From Ricordea florida (lineage: Eukaryota > Cnidaria > Anthozoa > Corallimorpharia > Ricordeidae), in the NCBI GenBank assembly GCA_949710005.1, contig OX453272.1, positions 45,220,146-45,284,145 of the forward strand: a stretch of 64,000 nt of DNA, in the 5' to 3' direction. Below, one piece after another: positions 53,559 to 62,537 of this stretch. Made by a program: the position numbers and the translations under genes. The first letter of the stretch is position 1. The number at the start of each line of letters is the position of its first letter. The notes below the pieces were generated by a model. It was not told the origin of the DNA. It did no database searches and was given only the letters and a program-made list of their open reading frames with translations.

Positions 53559-56500
53559 ATGGAGCAGAAAAGCAGTTCGAATTTTATAGAAAAGCCAGGA
53601 AAAAATGGCAAAACAATAGGAAGTTTGATAATTGAAAGATTAGAAAAAATTATGAAGAAAAAGGGTAAATTTTTACCAAAAAATGTTGTTATTAAAAAGT
53701 TGCGGAAAAATCCAAAAATTGATAGTTTTTTCGAAAAATATCCAGCCCAATTACAAAAAATATTTCACGCTCAACCCTCTAAAATATTAAGAAGAAGGAA
53801 ATTGGCACCAACTTTTATGAAACCGCAAAAATTAATTCCGGAAATATCAAGAAGAAGGAAACTAGCCCCATTTTTTGTAAAACCACAACCAATTCTTGAT
53901 GAGCCGATACCTGAAATTAATGTTCCAATTCTCAAACCAAAGAATATTTTCAAAGATAAGTTTACTCAAAGGATTGAAGAATTGGCAAATGAAAACATCA
54001 CAAAATTTAACAATAGTAATACTAAAAATACAACAAAAAGAAAGGCAACCATATCTGATAGTGTGAGAAATGAATTGAAGGAAAATGCTAATCGATTTGT
54101 TTCAAAAGAACAACAAACTGCATTGAGGGGATATCTAAAAACCCACAGGATAGATGGGCAAAAAGGGTATGGTCCTAAAACATTTATTGATAAAATCAAA
54201 CCGAAAGTTATTGAACTAATTAACAAGCAAAAGAAACCGATCAAGTTAAAATTTTTATTCACATGCGCGTTTACAAAAAAGAATCTTGCGACAAAACAAG
54301 TTGAAGTAAATTTTGGGTATTTTCATTCGACAGTAGAAACGATTACTTTGTCAACCGATTTATCCGAATTATTTGACACTATGACAAATCACCAACTTGA
54401 AAAGGTTGAGCAGTTTCAAAATTTGGGCTCTGGCTGGAAATTCGATCATGTTGTTTATTTTGATATAAACATCGATCCTTTCGAGCCCTTTGTCGGAAGT
54501 TCATATATTGAATTACCGCGAAAATTGGCAGTAAAAAATGCTATTATTAATGTTAAGAATATGAATGATCATGAATGTTTTAAGTGGGCGGTAACTTCTG
54601 CTATATATAAAAAAGACATTCACCCAGAGAGAAAAAATAAGGAAATGATCAAAAATTCGAAGAATTTCAACTGGTCAGGAATAGAATTTCCCACCTCATT
54701 AAAACAGATTGATAGGTTTGAAAAGCAAAACCCCGATCACGCGATTAATGTATTTGGGTATGAAAATAATGAAGTATATCCATTAAGAATAAGCGAAAAA
54801 CAAAAAGACGATCCAATCAACCTACTTTTAATATCAGAAGGAGAAAATAACCATTATTGTTGGATAAAGGATATGAGTAGATTGTTAGCCGCAAAAGTTA
54901 GTAAACACAAATCAAAGATGTACTTTTGCTTTAGATGTTTAAGCGCATTTCAGTCAAAAGAATCAAGGGAAAAACATCTGGAATACTGCGCCTCAAATAA
55001 AGAAGTTAAGATTGAAATGACAAAGGATGAAGATGGTAATCCTAAGTACATTAAATTCACCCATTACAACAGAAAAATGCGAGTACCCTTTGTTGTGTAC
55101 GTTGATTTTGAGTGTTTTACACAGAAAATACATACTTGCTCACCAAATGAAAGAGAAAGTTACACCAACCAATACCAGAAACATAAACCATCGGGATTTA
55201 GCTATCTCATAAAGTCTTTTGATGATGAACTATTTCCTCCCGTGTTTGTACAATATACCGCTAAATTTGAAGATGAAGATATTTCGCAAATATTTATAGA
55301 TAATTTAGAGCGGGATATTAAGAAAATTTATAATAATACAAAATACCACAAAAAAGCGGCGGCTTTGTCTGAAATGGATAAAAAAGAATATGAAAATGCT
55401 ACGCACTGCCATATATGCGAAGAAAAATTAGGAAAAGATAAGGTATTTGATCACTGCCATCTTACAGGAAAATATAGAGGCGCGGCTCACAACGAATGCA
55501 ACTTAAATTATAAGGTGCCAAAGTTCTTTCCCGTAATATTTCACAACCTTTCCAATTATGACGCCCATCTTTTTATCAAGAATCTAGGCGTTACAGAAGG
55601 TAAAATAAACTGCATACCAAATAATGAGGAAAAGTATATTTCTTTCTCAAAGCAGATTGTAGTTGATGAATTTACAAATAAAGAAGGTAAGCGAGTCGAG
55701 GTGAAGAGGGAGATTAGATTTATTGATTCAATAAAATTTTTATTAATCGGTCTTGGTAAATTAGTTGATAACATTAAAAAATGCGGAAAGTGTGAAGCAT
55801 GCAAACCGGGGGATTGTATTAAGAGATACAAAGAAGGTGCAAAAATTGTTTATTACAATGGCATTGGTAATTGCGAAAAATGTAAGAATTGCTTACTATC
55901 AAAAAGTAATTGCCTTTCTCCTTTGGATGAAAATATGCTCGAAACTAAAAAGTTTTTCAAAGGTGAAGAATTAAAGTTATTGTTGAGAAAGGGAGAATTT
56001 CCCTATGATTGGTTCGACAAATTTGAGAAACTAAACGCAACCCAACTTCCACCAAAGGATGCGTTCTACTCAAAACTAAACGACGAAGAAATAAAAGAAG
56101 TTGATTACCAACACGCGCAAAATGTATGGAAAACCTTCAAAATGAAAACAATGAGAGAATACCATGATTTGTACCTCAAGACGGATGTATTACTTTTGGC
56201 AGACGTATTCGAGAATTTTAGAGATGTTTGCCAAAAGAATTATGGTTTAGATCCCGCCCACTATTACACAGCGCCGGGATTAGCTTGGGATGCTGCATTA
56301 AAGAAAACAAAAGTAAATTTAGAGTTGCTAACTGACGTAGATATGCTTCTTATGATTGAGAGAGGCATCCGGGGCGGAGTATCTATGATTTCTACTAGAT
56401 ATGCGAAAGCTAATAATCCATATATGATAAACTTTTCTATTGATAAAATAATAAGTTATATTATATATCTCGATGCGAATAATTTATATGGGGGCGGAAT

Positions 56501-57683
56501 GAGTAACCCGCTACCTACTCATGGGTTTAGATGGATGCTTGATAAAGAGTTTTTAGACTGGAAAAATATTCCATGTATATTAGAGGTTGATTTAGAATAT
56601 CCAAATAACCTACATGATTTGCATAATGATTATCCTCTTGCTCCAGAAAGGTGTGTAGTTAATAAAGTGGAGAAATTAATCCCAAATCTAAATAATAGAG
56701 TAAAGTATGTTGTTCATCATAAAACATTAAAACTTTACGAAAGTTTGGGATTAAAAATAACAAAGATTCACAGAGGAATAACATTTGAAGAATCAGATTG
56801 GTTAAAACCATACATTGATTTGAATACCGAACTCAGAGCTGCAGCGAAGAATGATTTTGAGAAAGATTTCTTCAAGCTAATGAATAATTCTGTATTCGGC
56901 AAAACAATGGAAAACATTAGAAATAGGGTTGATATTAGATTAGTCACAAATCAAAAAGATGCGAGGAAATTAATATCAAAACCTAACTATCAGCATCGTA
57001 CAATCTTTTCTGAAAATCTCGTCGCCATTCATATGAAGAAAACAAAGTTAGTATTCAATAAACCCGTTTACTTAGGTATGTGCATTCTGGATTTGAGTAA
57101 AACCATAATGTATGATTTTCATTATAATTACATAAAACCAAAATATGGAGAAAAAGCAAAATTACTTTTTACAGACACGGACAGTCTAATGTATTTAGTG
57201 GAAACGGAAGATTTTTACAAGGATATCGCGCCGGATGTGCGGGAAAAGTTTGATACTTCAAATTACCCCAAAAATCATAGGTCAGGTATAGAGACTAATG
57301 TAAATAAAAAAGTTATAAATATGTTCAAAGATGAAGCCGGGGGAGAACAGATAGCTGAATTTGTTGGTCTGCGGGCTAAGCTATACTCATACAGGATGGA
57401 TAAAGGAGAAGAGAAAAAAAAGGATAAGGGAGTAAAGACATCAGTAGTAAAAAAGACCATAAACTTTGATGATTATAAGAGATGCCTATTCAATAAAAAA
57501 CCCCAAATGAGAAAGATGAATGTAATCAGAAGCCGCCTACATGATGTTTATACTGAAACGATTAATAAAGTTGCACTATCCGCTAATGATGATAAGAGAA
57601 TAATTTGTGAGGATGGGATAAATACTTTTGCTTATGGGCATTATCGTTTCAAAACAGAATCTGGTGGAAGTTCTGTATTATAA
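53559..57683 (+). CDS. Protein-primed family B DNA polymerase of the Polinton
   Basis: 1374 residues from ATG 53559 (a TTG three codons upstream also keeps the frame). It would replicate the linear element from a protein primer. 3'-5' exonuclease: Asp 516/Glu 518 (VYVDFECF), HNLSNYD (Asp 669) and YLKTD (Asp 876). Polymerase: motif A YLDANNLYG (Asp 972), motif B KLMNNSVFGK (about 1106-1115), motif C FTDTDS (Asp 1206, 1208). Extras: a basic N-terminus with a repeated RRRKLAP block (about 79 and 98), a conserved region with Cys 340 (DHECFKW) and His 432 (NHYCWI), a C2HC-type finger at 457-477, an endonuclease-VII-like finger at 617-647 (CHICEEK, then DHCHLTGKYRGAAHNECN), and a Cys-rich patch at about 742-785. 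Its end overlaps the convergent integrase gene by 43 bp. Confidence 0.92.
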   Translation: MEQKSSSNFIEKPGKNGKTIGSLIIERLEKIMKKKGKFLPKNVVIKKLRKNPKIDSFFEKYPAQLQKIFHAQPSKILRRRKLAPTFMKPQKLIPEISRRRKLAPFFVKPQPILDEPIPEINVPILKPKNIFKDKFTQRIEELANENITKFNNSNTKNTTKRKATISDSVRNELKENANRFVSKEQQTALRGYLKTHRIDGQKGYGPKTFIDKIKPKVIELINKQKKPIKLKFLFTCAFTKKNLATKQVEVNFGYFHSTVETITLSTDLSELFDTMTNHQLEKVEQFQNLGSGWKFDHVVYFDINIDPFEPFVGSSYIELPRKLAVKNAIINVKNMNDHECFKWAVTSAIYKKDIHPERKNKEMIKNSKNFNWSGIEFPTSLKQIDRFEKQNPDHAINVFGYENNEVYPLRISEKQKDDPINLLLISEGENNHYCWIKDMSRLLAAKVSKHKSKMYFCFRCLSAFQSKESREKHLEYCASNKEVKIEMTKDEDGNPKYIKFTHYNRKMRVPFVVYVDFECFTQKIHTCSPNERESYTNQYQKHKPSGFSYLIKSFDDELFPPVFVQYTAKFEDEDISQIFIDNLERDIKKIYNNTKYHKKAAALSEMDKKEYENATHCHICEEKLGKDKVFDHCHLTGKYRGAAHNECNLNYKVPKFFPVIFHNLSNYDAHLFIKNLGVTEGKINCIPNNEEKYISFSKQIVVDEFTNKEGKRVEVKREIRFIDSIKFLLIGLGKLVDNIKKCGKCEACKPGDCIKRYKEGAKIVYYNGIGNCEKCKNCLLSKSNCLSPLDENMLETKKFFKGEELKLLLRKGEFPYDWFDKFEKLNATQLPPKDAFYSKLNDEEIKEVDYQHAQNVWKTFKMKTMREYHDLYLKTDVLLLADVFENFRDVCQKNYGLDPAHYYTAPGLAWDAALKKTKVNLELLTDVDMLLMIERGIRGGVSMISTRYAKANNPYMINFSIDKIISYIIYLDANNLYGGGMSNPLPTHGFRWMLDKEFLDWKNIPCILEVDLEYPNNLHDLHNDYPLAPERCVVNKVEKLIPNLNNRVKYVVHHKTLKLYESLGLKITKIHRGITFEESDWLKPYIDLNTELRAAAKNDFEKDFFKLMNNSVFGKTMENIRNRVDIRLVTNQKDARKLISKPNYQHRTIFSENLVAIHMKKTKLVFNKPVYLGMCILDLSKTIMYDFHYNYIKPKYGEKAKLLFTDTDSLMYLVETEDFYKDIAPDVREKFDTSNYPKNHRSGIETNVNKKVINMFKDEAGGEQIAEFVGLRAKLYSYRMDKGEEKKKDKGVKTSVVKKTINFDDYKRCLFNKKPQMRKMNVIRSRLHDVYTETINKVALSANDDKRIICEDGINTFAYGHYRFKTESGGSSVL

Positions 57684-58633
57684 GGTATAACTTGTAATTC
57701 TTCGCGAACAAATCCTCGTCGAGGTCCATTCACTAAATAATATAAAACCGGCTGATTAGGTGAAATCACGCTTCTAGAAATATCATAAATTTTTATACTC
57801 CAAATAGGATCTGTAGCCCGACTTTTTTCTCCCCCCTCAAGTTCACCGGGCGATAATAAATATCTAACTTTAACAATGGGTGGTAATCTAACCTCATCAA
57901 GACCCACCGCGCGTTGGTAATTTTTAGTTTCAATATCTACCTCTTTCAGTTTTATTGCCTCTTCGGGCTCTTTACCGGTTATTCTCGTTTTCGTATTATT
58001 CAAAGTTTTTAGAATATCTGGTAATCTTTTCACCCACACCCTTGAACGATCGTCACTGATCATTTCCTGCGCATATTGATGACTAAATAATCTTTCACCT
58101 AATATTCTGTTTGCGTTTTCCACAAATGCTTGAGCTCTATGATTACCAGCTTCACTTCTTTGTATTCTCACATTATGGTAATTCATGAGTTTACTAACTT
58201 CTCCCATAAATTCTTTCCCAGGATCAACCATTAATGTTTTTGGGTATTTCAATCTTCTGGAATATATTTTCTTAAAAGCTTCTGATATCTCTCGACTTTC
58301 TTTTGAGGTTAATGGCTCCGCATCTTTATATCTCGAGGCGATATCAACCAAAACTAACGCGTATTTATATGTTTTTCTTCCAACTCTATCGTGCGGCAAA
58401 AATAATAAATCCGCTTGGTGAATCTGATTAGGTTTATCCACAGTCCAGTGCGACCTAGGTATATATTTAGGCTCCGGCAGATAGATTTGCCATATTGCCT
58501 GCTTCTGTAACCATTGCTTTGCCGTATTTTCACTTACTTTCGCTTTCTCAGCTAATTTAGGAATTGCAGAATATCCTTTCCAATATCCTTCAGTGGAATA
58601 ATATATTTTTGAGAGAATATTTTCGTTGTTCAT
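57641..58633 (-). CDS. Retroviral-type (DDE) integrase of the Polinton
   Basis: 330 residues. The N-terminal helical part has a helix-turn-helix look (KVSENTAKQWLQKQ) rather than a clear HHCC finger. The RNase H-fold catalytic core has Asp 75 (HQADLLFL), Asp 137 (MVDPGKEF) and Glu 172 (AFVENANR), a D,D-35-E-like spacing. The C-terminal part (DPIWSIKIYDI, then REELQVI) resembles the chromo/SH3-like tail of Polinton and Ty3-type integrases. It would insert element DNA through the terminal repeats. It runs opposite to PolB and shares a 32-bp divergent intergenic region with p63. Confidence 0.9.
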   Translation of the reverse strand: MNNENILSKIYYSTEGYWKGYSAIPKLAEKAKVSENTAKQWLQKQAIWQIYLPEPKYIPRSHWTVDKPNQIHQADLLFLPHDRVGRKTYKYALVLVDIASRYKDAEPLTSKESREISEAFKKIYSRRLKYPKTLMVDPGKEFMGEVSKLMNYHNVRIQRSEAGNHRAQAFVENANRILGERLFSHQYAQEMISDDRSRVWVKRLPDILKTLNNTKTRITGKEPEEAIKLKEVDIETKNYQRAVGLDEVRLPPIVKVRYLLSPGELEGGEKSRATDPIWSIKIYDISRSVISPNQPVLYYLVNGPRRGFVREELQVIPYNTELPPDSVLKR

Positions 58634-58643
58634 TTAAAAATAA

Positions 58644-58662
58644 ACAAAGTATCTTATAAATC
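58644..58662 (+). promoter_or_regulatory. Putative Polinton promoter motif upstream of p63 (and integrase)
   Basis: ACAAAGTATCTTATAAATC lies 21 bases before the p63 ATG. A nearly identical motif sits 22 bases before the capsid gene ATG. The stretch also lies just upstream of the divergent integrase start, where it reads TTTATAAGATAC on the minus strand. Confidence 0.45.
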
Positions 58663-58665
58663 AAA

Positions 58666-58857
58666 ATGGTAGCAGAGGAAGAAAAAATAAAATTTACCGA
58701 AAACCAAATTAATCTCATGAAAAAAATTATTAGGAAAAAAATTCTTTATATGGAAGATGGCGATGAAATTTTTAATATTATGATTTTAATTCCCGAGGCA
58801 AGAGAGGGTTTATTAAAACATATCGAAAAATTAGAAAATAGGACAACACCGATTTAA
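58666..58857 (+). CDS. Small helical Polinton protein p63
   Basis: 63 residues between the divergent integrase gene and the capsid gene. It is lysine/glutamate/isoleucine-rich and all-helical by eye (ENQINLMKKIIRKKI, REGLLKHIEKLEN). No Cys, membrane segment or known motif. Its placement and its promoter motif shared with the capsid gene suggest co-expression with virion genes. Function unknown. Confidence 0.6.
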   Translation: MVAEEEKIKFTENQINLMKKIIRKKILYMEDGDEIFNIMILIPEAREGLLKHIEKLENRTTPI

Positions 58858-58864
58858 AGGTTAA

Positions 58865-58883
58865 CCAAAGTATTTTATAAATT
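58865..58883 (+). promoter_or_regulatory. Putative Polinton promoter motif upstream of the capsid gene
   Basis: CCAAAGTATTTTATAAATT, ending 4 bases before the capsid ATG. It shares CAAAGTATxTTATAAAT with the motif at 58644-58662. Confidence 0.45.
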
Positions 58884-58887
58884 TACA

Positions 58888-60120
58888 ATGACGTCTGAAA
58901 AAATTAACCCAAATAGAATTCCAAAAGAACCCTTTGGTTTGAAAGCAGAATCAACCTTGAATAGAGTTACACTAAATCCATCCACAGCCAGCCCCGGAGA
59001 AACTTTATACATAAATATTCCGAAACTTGCTGAGAATTTGGTGATTGTTCCGGGGAGTGTATCTCTTCTTTTTAATCTTGAGGTTGAGGGGCATGCGAAT
59101 AATACAGTCGTTAATAATTTAGGCTGCAATCTTGTAACCAGAATGAAAGTTCTTTTCGGGGGAGAGACTTTGCAAGATACTCAAAGGTATGATTTATTTC
59201 AAACGTATCATGATTTATTCTTAACAGAAGAAGAGAGAGAAGATAGATTAAAACAAGGCATTTCTTCAGAAAATATTAGGAAACTCAGAACAAAAGCTGG
59301 TGATACAAAAAAGCAAGATGGAAAAGAAGTTGCCCTCGCAAATGTTCACGGTTCAAAGTACAGAATACCAATAAAGCATCCTATTCTGAATGATCACGGT
59401 GTGTTTTATCCTAAAGCTTTAGAAAATCATCTAATATTTGAGCTTACACTTGCGCCGATCACTAATATTCTTATTTATTCTGATACGACTAAAGCTCCAT
59501 CATATTCAATCAAAAACTTGGAGTTAGAGTATTCTTCGATTTACAGCGAATATTTGGCTCGTGAGGCTCAAGCAACGTATCAAGTCGGAAAGGGATTCTT
59601 TTACGAAAATATTACTTTACACAAAACTTTTACTTTTTCCATTGGTGGAGATGGAGTTATTAATCAGCATATCAATCTACCCAGAAGATCAATGACTGGA
59701 ATTTTGTTTTTGTTTTTATCGCCACAAGCCGCGGGGGCAAGGGATTCTGAAAATTTTTATAATCCAGGAATATCTTCCGTAGAAATTGATGTTGACGGTG
59801 TTCCAAATAGAATATATTCTCGGGGAATGATTCCTTCAGATCTTTGGGAATCCGTGAAAAAGAGAGTTCATAGGGAACAAATATCATTGAAAGAAAAAGA
59901 ATTTTACGCGGATAAGTTTGCTCTTTGGGTTGATACTAGAACTCATCCGGATAATAATATTCACGGCGGAGGACTTGCTCTAAATAATACGCATGATGGC
60001 GTAAAGGTAGAAATAAAAAGGAAACAAGACGGATCAGGTACAATAACTTGCCATATGTTCGTCGTTGCGGATGCAATGCTGGAGATTATGAATTCGAGTT
60101 TGAGATCAATAAAGTACTAA
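58888..60120 (+). CDS. Polinton major capsid protein (jelly-roll)
   Basis: 410 residues. The text NRIPKEPFGLKAESTLNRV, SPGETLYINIPKL, VPGSVSLLFNLEVEGHANN and YRIPIKHPILNDHGVFYPKA is, to my recognition, the Polinton/adintovirus capsid family. The length suits a double jelly-roll hexon protein (about 400-600) rather than a single jelly-roll penton (about 200-300). It is beta-rich with no membrane segment, and the C-terminus is CHMFVVADAMLEIMNSS. It directly precedes the packaging ATPase. The fold cannot be proven without structure prediction; penton is the main alternative. Confidence 0.75.
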   Translation: MTSEKINPNRIPKEPFGLKAESTLNRVTLNPSTASPGETLYINIPKLAENLVIVPGSVSLLFNLEVEGHANNTVVNNLGCNLVTRMKVLFGGETLQDTQRYDLFQTYHDLFLTEEEREDRLKQGISSENIRKLRTKAGDTKKQDGKEVALANVHGSKYRIPIKHPILNDHGVFYPKALENHLIFELTLAPITNILIYSDTTKAPSYSIKNLELEYSSIYSEYLAREAQATYQVGKGFFYENITLHKTFTFSIGGDGVINQHINLPRRSMTGILFLFLSPQAAGARDSENFYNPGISSVEIDVDGVPNRIYSRGMIPSDLWESVKKRVHREQISLKEKEFYADKFALWVDTRTHPDNNIHGGGLALNNTHDGVKVEIKRKQDGSGTITCHMFVVADAMLEIMNSSLRSIKY

Positions 60121-60143
60121 CCTTCGTCTAAAAATATAATGTT

Positions 60144-60785
60144 ATGATACAAAAAATTATGGAAGATTTACGAGATAAAATACCATTCCATTGTATTATA
60201 ACAGGACCTACGAATTGCGGAAAAACAAAGTACTTAATTGATCAACTTCGCGGGCCATTCCGGAAAGTTTTTGAAAATATTGTGTTAATTTGTCCTACTT
60301 ATTCAAAAAATAAAACTTATCATAATTTTGCTCTCGGAGATAAGAGATTCTGTGTATTATCTCCAGATGCTAGTAACATTGATGAGATTAATGAGTTACT
60401 AACTGACTGCCAAACTTTATTATCCGGAAAAAATACTTTAATAATTTTAGATGATTGCGCGGTATCCACCGATCTGAAGAAAAGATCCAATAAATTTATA
60501 GATTTAGCATTCTCCGGAAGACATCACGGATTATCAATGTGGGTTCTCACCCAGCAATTAACATCCATAGCAAAACCATTCCGTGAAAATGTAGCCTGCG
60601 TTGTTACTTTTCATAATCCTTCGCAGAAAGGTATGAAAATGTTTTTCGAAGATTACGGCGGAGATTTGGATTATGAATTGTGTAAAAAGTTTGTAAAGCT
60701 CCTAAAAAATAAAAAATATTCTAGGTTATGTTTATCTTTGCGATATCCATTTAATTGCTATTTAGAGATACCCGACGTGATTTAA
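60144..60785 (+). CDS. A32-type (FtsK/HerA) DNA-packaging ATPase
   Basis: 213 residues. Walker A GPTNCGKTKY (about 21-30), Walker B TLIILDDC (Asp 103, 104), and the downstream SGRHHGLSMWVLTQQ block with its Gln-Gln sensor are those of the A32-like genome-packaging ATPases of Polintons, virophages and large DNA viruses. It would pump the element DNA into a capsid. It begins 23 bases after the capsid stop, and its stop is 5 bases before the next ATG. A second Met (residue 6) is possible. Confidence 0.9.
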   Translation: MIQKIMEDLRDKIPFHCIITGPTNCGKTKYLIDQLRGPFRKVFENIVLICPTYSKNKTYHNFALGDKRFCVLSPDASNIDEINELLTDCQTLLSGKNTLIILDDCAVSTDLKKRSNKFIDLAFSGRHHGLSMWVLTQQLTSIAKPFRENVACVVTFHNPSQKGMKMFFEDYGGDLDYELCKKFVKLLKNKKYSRLCLSLRYPFNCYLEIPDVI

Positions 60786-60790
60786 CAAAG

Positions 60791-61351
60791 ATGACGAGCT
60801 TAGAAGATTATATTGAAGAAGAAAATGATACTAATAAAAGTGAGGATCTTGAAATAAAACAAGAATCACTTGCCATTCTCGCGGTGCTTGGAACAACAAA
60901 GGAATATACTGGGGTCGATATGAGCCTAGGGGATGTAAAAAAATTATCAGAACGCGATGTGGAAAAATATTTTAATCGGTATCAATCGGTAATGGGTAAA
61001 AAAATTAACGGTGGATTGATAGATTCATCCCTTCAATTAGTTTCTAAAGTTATTTCTTATTTAGTTCCGGTTGATGATATAGAAGCTCTTTGCAATGATC
61101 TGAAGAATGATGATTTGGTTAATCGAGAACTATCAAACATTGTTGGGTTCTTAGCATTGAAATCAGGAAGACTGGCAGCACTTGCTAGCGGTATATTTCA
61201 AGTAGCTAAGCACATAAAATTCAACAAAAATCAACAATTTTCAAGAGAAGAATCAGTAAATGGTAGCATAACTGAGCATCGATTAAGAGTCTCCTCAGCA
61301 GAGCTTGAGCAGAATACTAAGCAATCAACTGAAGGCGTTGATGCAGCATAA
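60791..61351 (+). CDS. Unknown Polinton protein p186
   Basis: The start at ATG 60791 lies 5 bases after the ATPase stop; the frame is also open upstream to 60755, inside the ATPase gene. It has an acidic N-terminus (LEDYIEEENDTNKSED), a middle with LSERDVEKYFNRYQSVMGKK, SLQLVSKVISYLVP and LKSGRLAALASGIFQVAK (amphipathic or membrane-associating helices), and a polar tail. I recall similar proteins beside the ATPase in other cnidarian Polintons but know no function; a minor virion protein is possible. Confidence 0.75.
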   Translation: MTSLEDYIEEENDTNKSEDLEIKQESLAILAVLGTTKEYTGVDMSLGDVKKLSERDVEKYFNRYQSVMGKKINGGLIDSSLQLVSKVISYLVPVDDIEALCNDLKNDDLVNRELSNIVGFLALKSGRLAALASGIFQVAKHIKFNKNQQFSREESVNGSITEHRLRVSSAELEQNTKQSTEGVDAA

Positions 61352-61391
61352 TAAACAGATCTAAAAACTTATTTATAGCATCTAAATAACA

Positions 61392-61823
61392 ATGTCAGAA
61401 CAAAATGAACAAATTGAGCAAATTACGGCTGATCCTAAACCCGAAAATGCTGATACAAAAAAGAGGGAGAAAGATCCTAAAAAAGTAGCAGCTGGTAAAA
61501 AATTAGCAGAATATAATAAAAAAGCAAAAGAAGCAATGGCTAGGGAGATGAAACGCGAAGAAAAAATAAAACAGAAAGAAGAGCAAGACCTAGAGGGTGG
61601 TGTAGCAAATGAATCTAAATCATGGCTTCCAGAGTTATCTTTTACTACTGTTTTATCTATTGTTGGATTGGGTTTTACAGCATTTGATCTTTTTATGAGA
61701 TATAAGGAAAAAGCTAGGGTTGAATATTCTAATAGGATAGCTGATTTATCGCAAGTTCCCCAATTACCACAGTCGGCAAAAATACCATTCTCTATGGCTC
61801 CAAAATCTTTAGGAATGGAATAA
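61392..61823 (+). CDS. Basic, single-membrane-span Polinton protein p143
   Basis: 143 residues: an acidic start, a very Lys/Arg-rich helix (DPKKVAAGKKLAEYNKKAKE) that could bind DNA, one hydrophobic segment (FTTVLSIVGLGFTAFDLFM, about 85-103), then a short Pro-rich tail. Its position in the virion gene cluster suggests a minor capsid or core-membrane protein. Function is inferred from composition only. Confidence 0.75.
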   Translation: MSEQNEQIEQITADPKPENADTKKREKDPKKVAAGKKLAEYNKKAKEAMAREMKREEKIKQKEEQDLEGGVANESKSWLPELSFTTVLSIVGLGFTAFDLFMRYKEKARVEYSNRIADLSQVPQLPQSAKIPFSMAPKSLGME

Positions 61824-61860
61824 GTCATTTAAAAGTTTCTCAATGATACAGTAAAAAATT

Positions 61861-62079
61861 ATGTCAACGGAAAACAAACTTGTGAAAACTGTAACTGATT
61901 CTGCGGTACTTGTCGGATTAGCGGCTGGGGTTGGATATGTAGCAAAAAAATTAATGAAAGAATCATTTTTAGGTGACCCATCAGCAAGTATTACAAATTA
62001 TGTAAAATTGTCTGTGGTAATATCCGCAAGTATGTATCTTAAAACATATTTAGAGGATCAAAAGATTTTACCTAAATAA
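61861..62079 (+). CDS. Small hydrophobic Polinton protein p72
   Basis: 72 residues with two possible membrane helices (SAVLVGLAAGVGYVAKKLM and YVKLSVVISASMYLKTYL). It starts 37 bases after p143 and its stop is one base before the p132 start, so the pair is probably expressed together. Function unknown. Confidence 0.7.
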   Translation: MSTENKLVKTVTDSAVLVGLAAGVGYVAKKLMKESFLGDPSASITNYVKLSVVISASMYLKTYLEDQKILPK

Positions 62080-62080
62080 A

Positions 62081-62479
62081 ATGGCATTAGCATCAGTGGC
62101 AATGATGGGGATAGGGGCATTATTGAATGCATCCGCATTTACCGGAGGAAATATTCTCGCAAAATATTTAACCGGACGAAATGCGGATACAGAAAAAATA
62201 CGACACGACAAAGCAATGGAAAAATATCAAAGAGATTATGCAGCATATCAGGAAAAAAGACAGAAAATGCTTGATTGGAAAATGAAGAAAAAAGATGAAA
62301 AATATCAAGCAGCAAAAAATATTTCGGAAACAAATCAGGCTTTTGAATTGTACAGCCAAATGACTGAACCAAAATTCTCTGATTACTACAAACCAAGCGA
62401 TGATCAAAAGACGGGAGAAATGGTATATGTCGGGGCGGGGATGATGGGTTTAGGGTATGCGGTCAGTAAAATATTATAA
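62081..62479 (+). CDS. Polinton protein p132, coiled coil between hydrophobic ends
   Basis: 132 residues: a small-residue-rich hydrophobic N-terminus (SVAMMGIGALLNASAFTGG), a central charged coiled coil (DKAMEKYQRDYAAYQEKRQK), and a hydrophobic C-terminus (VYVGAGMMGLGYAVSKIL). ATG 62081 follows the p72 stop with one base between. It resembles minor virion proteins of Polintons in layout but I do not recognise the family. Confidence 0.7.
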   Translation: MALASVAMMGIGALLNASAFTGGNILAKYLTGRNADTEKIRHDKAMEKYQRDYAAYQEKRQKMLDWKMKKKDEKYQAAKNISETNQAFELYSQMTEPKFSDYYKPSDDQKTGEMVYVGAGMMGLGYAVSKIL

Positions 62480-62537
62480 AAATTATTATTTTGTTATGTA
62501 ACCAGTAATTGGGTTATATAACATAAGGTATTTATAT

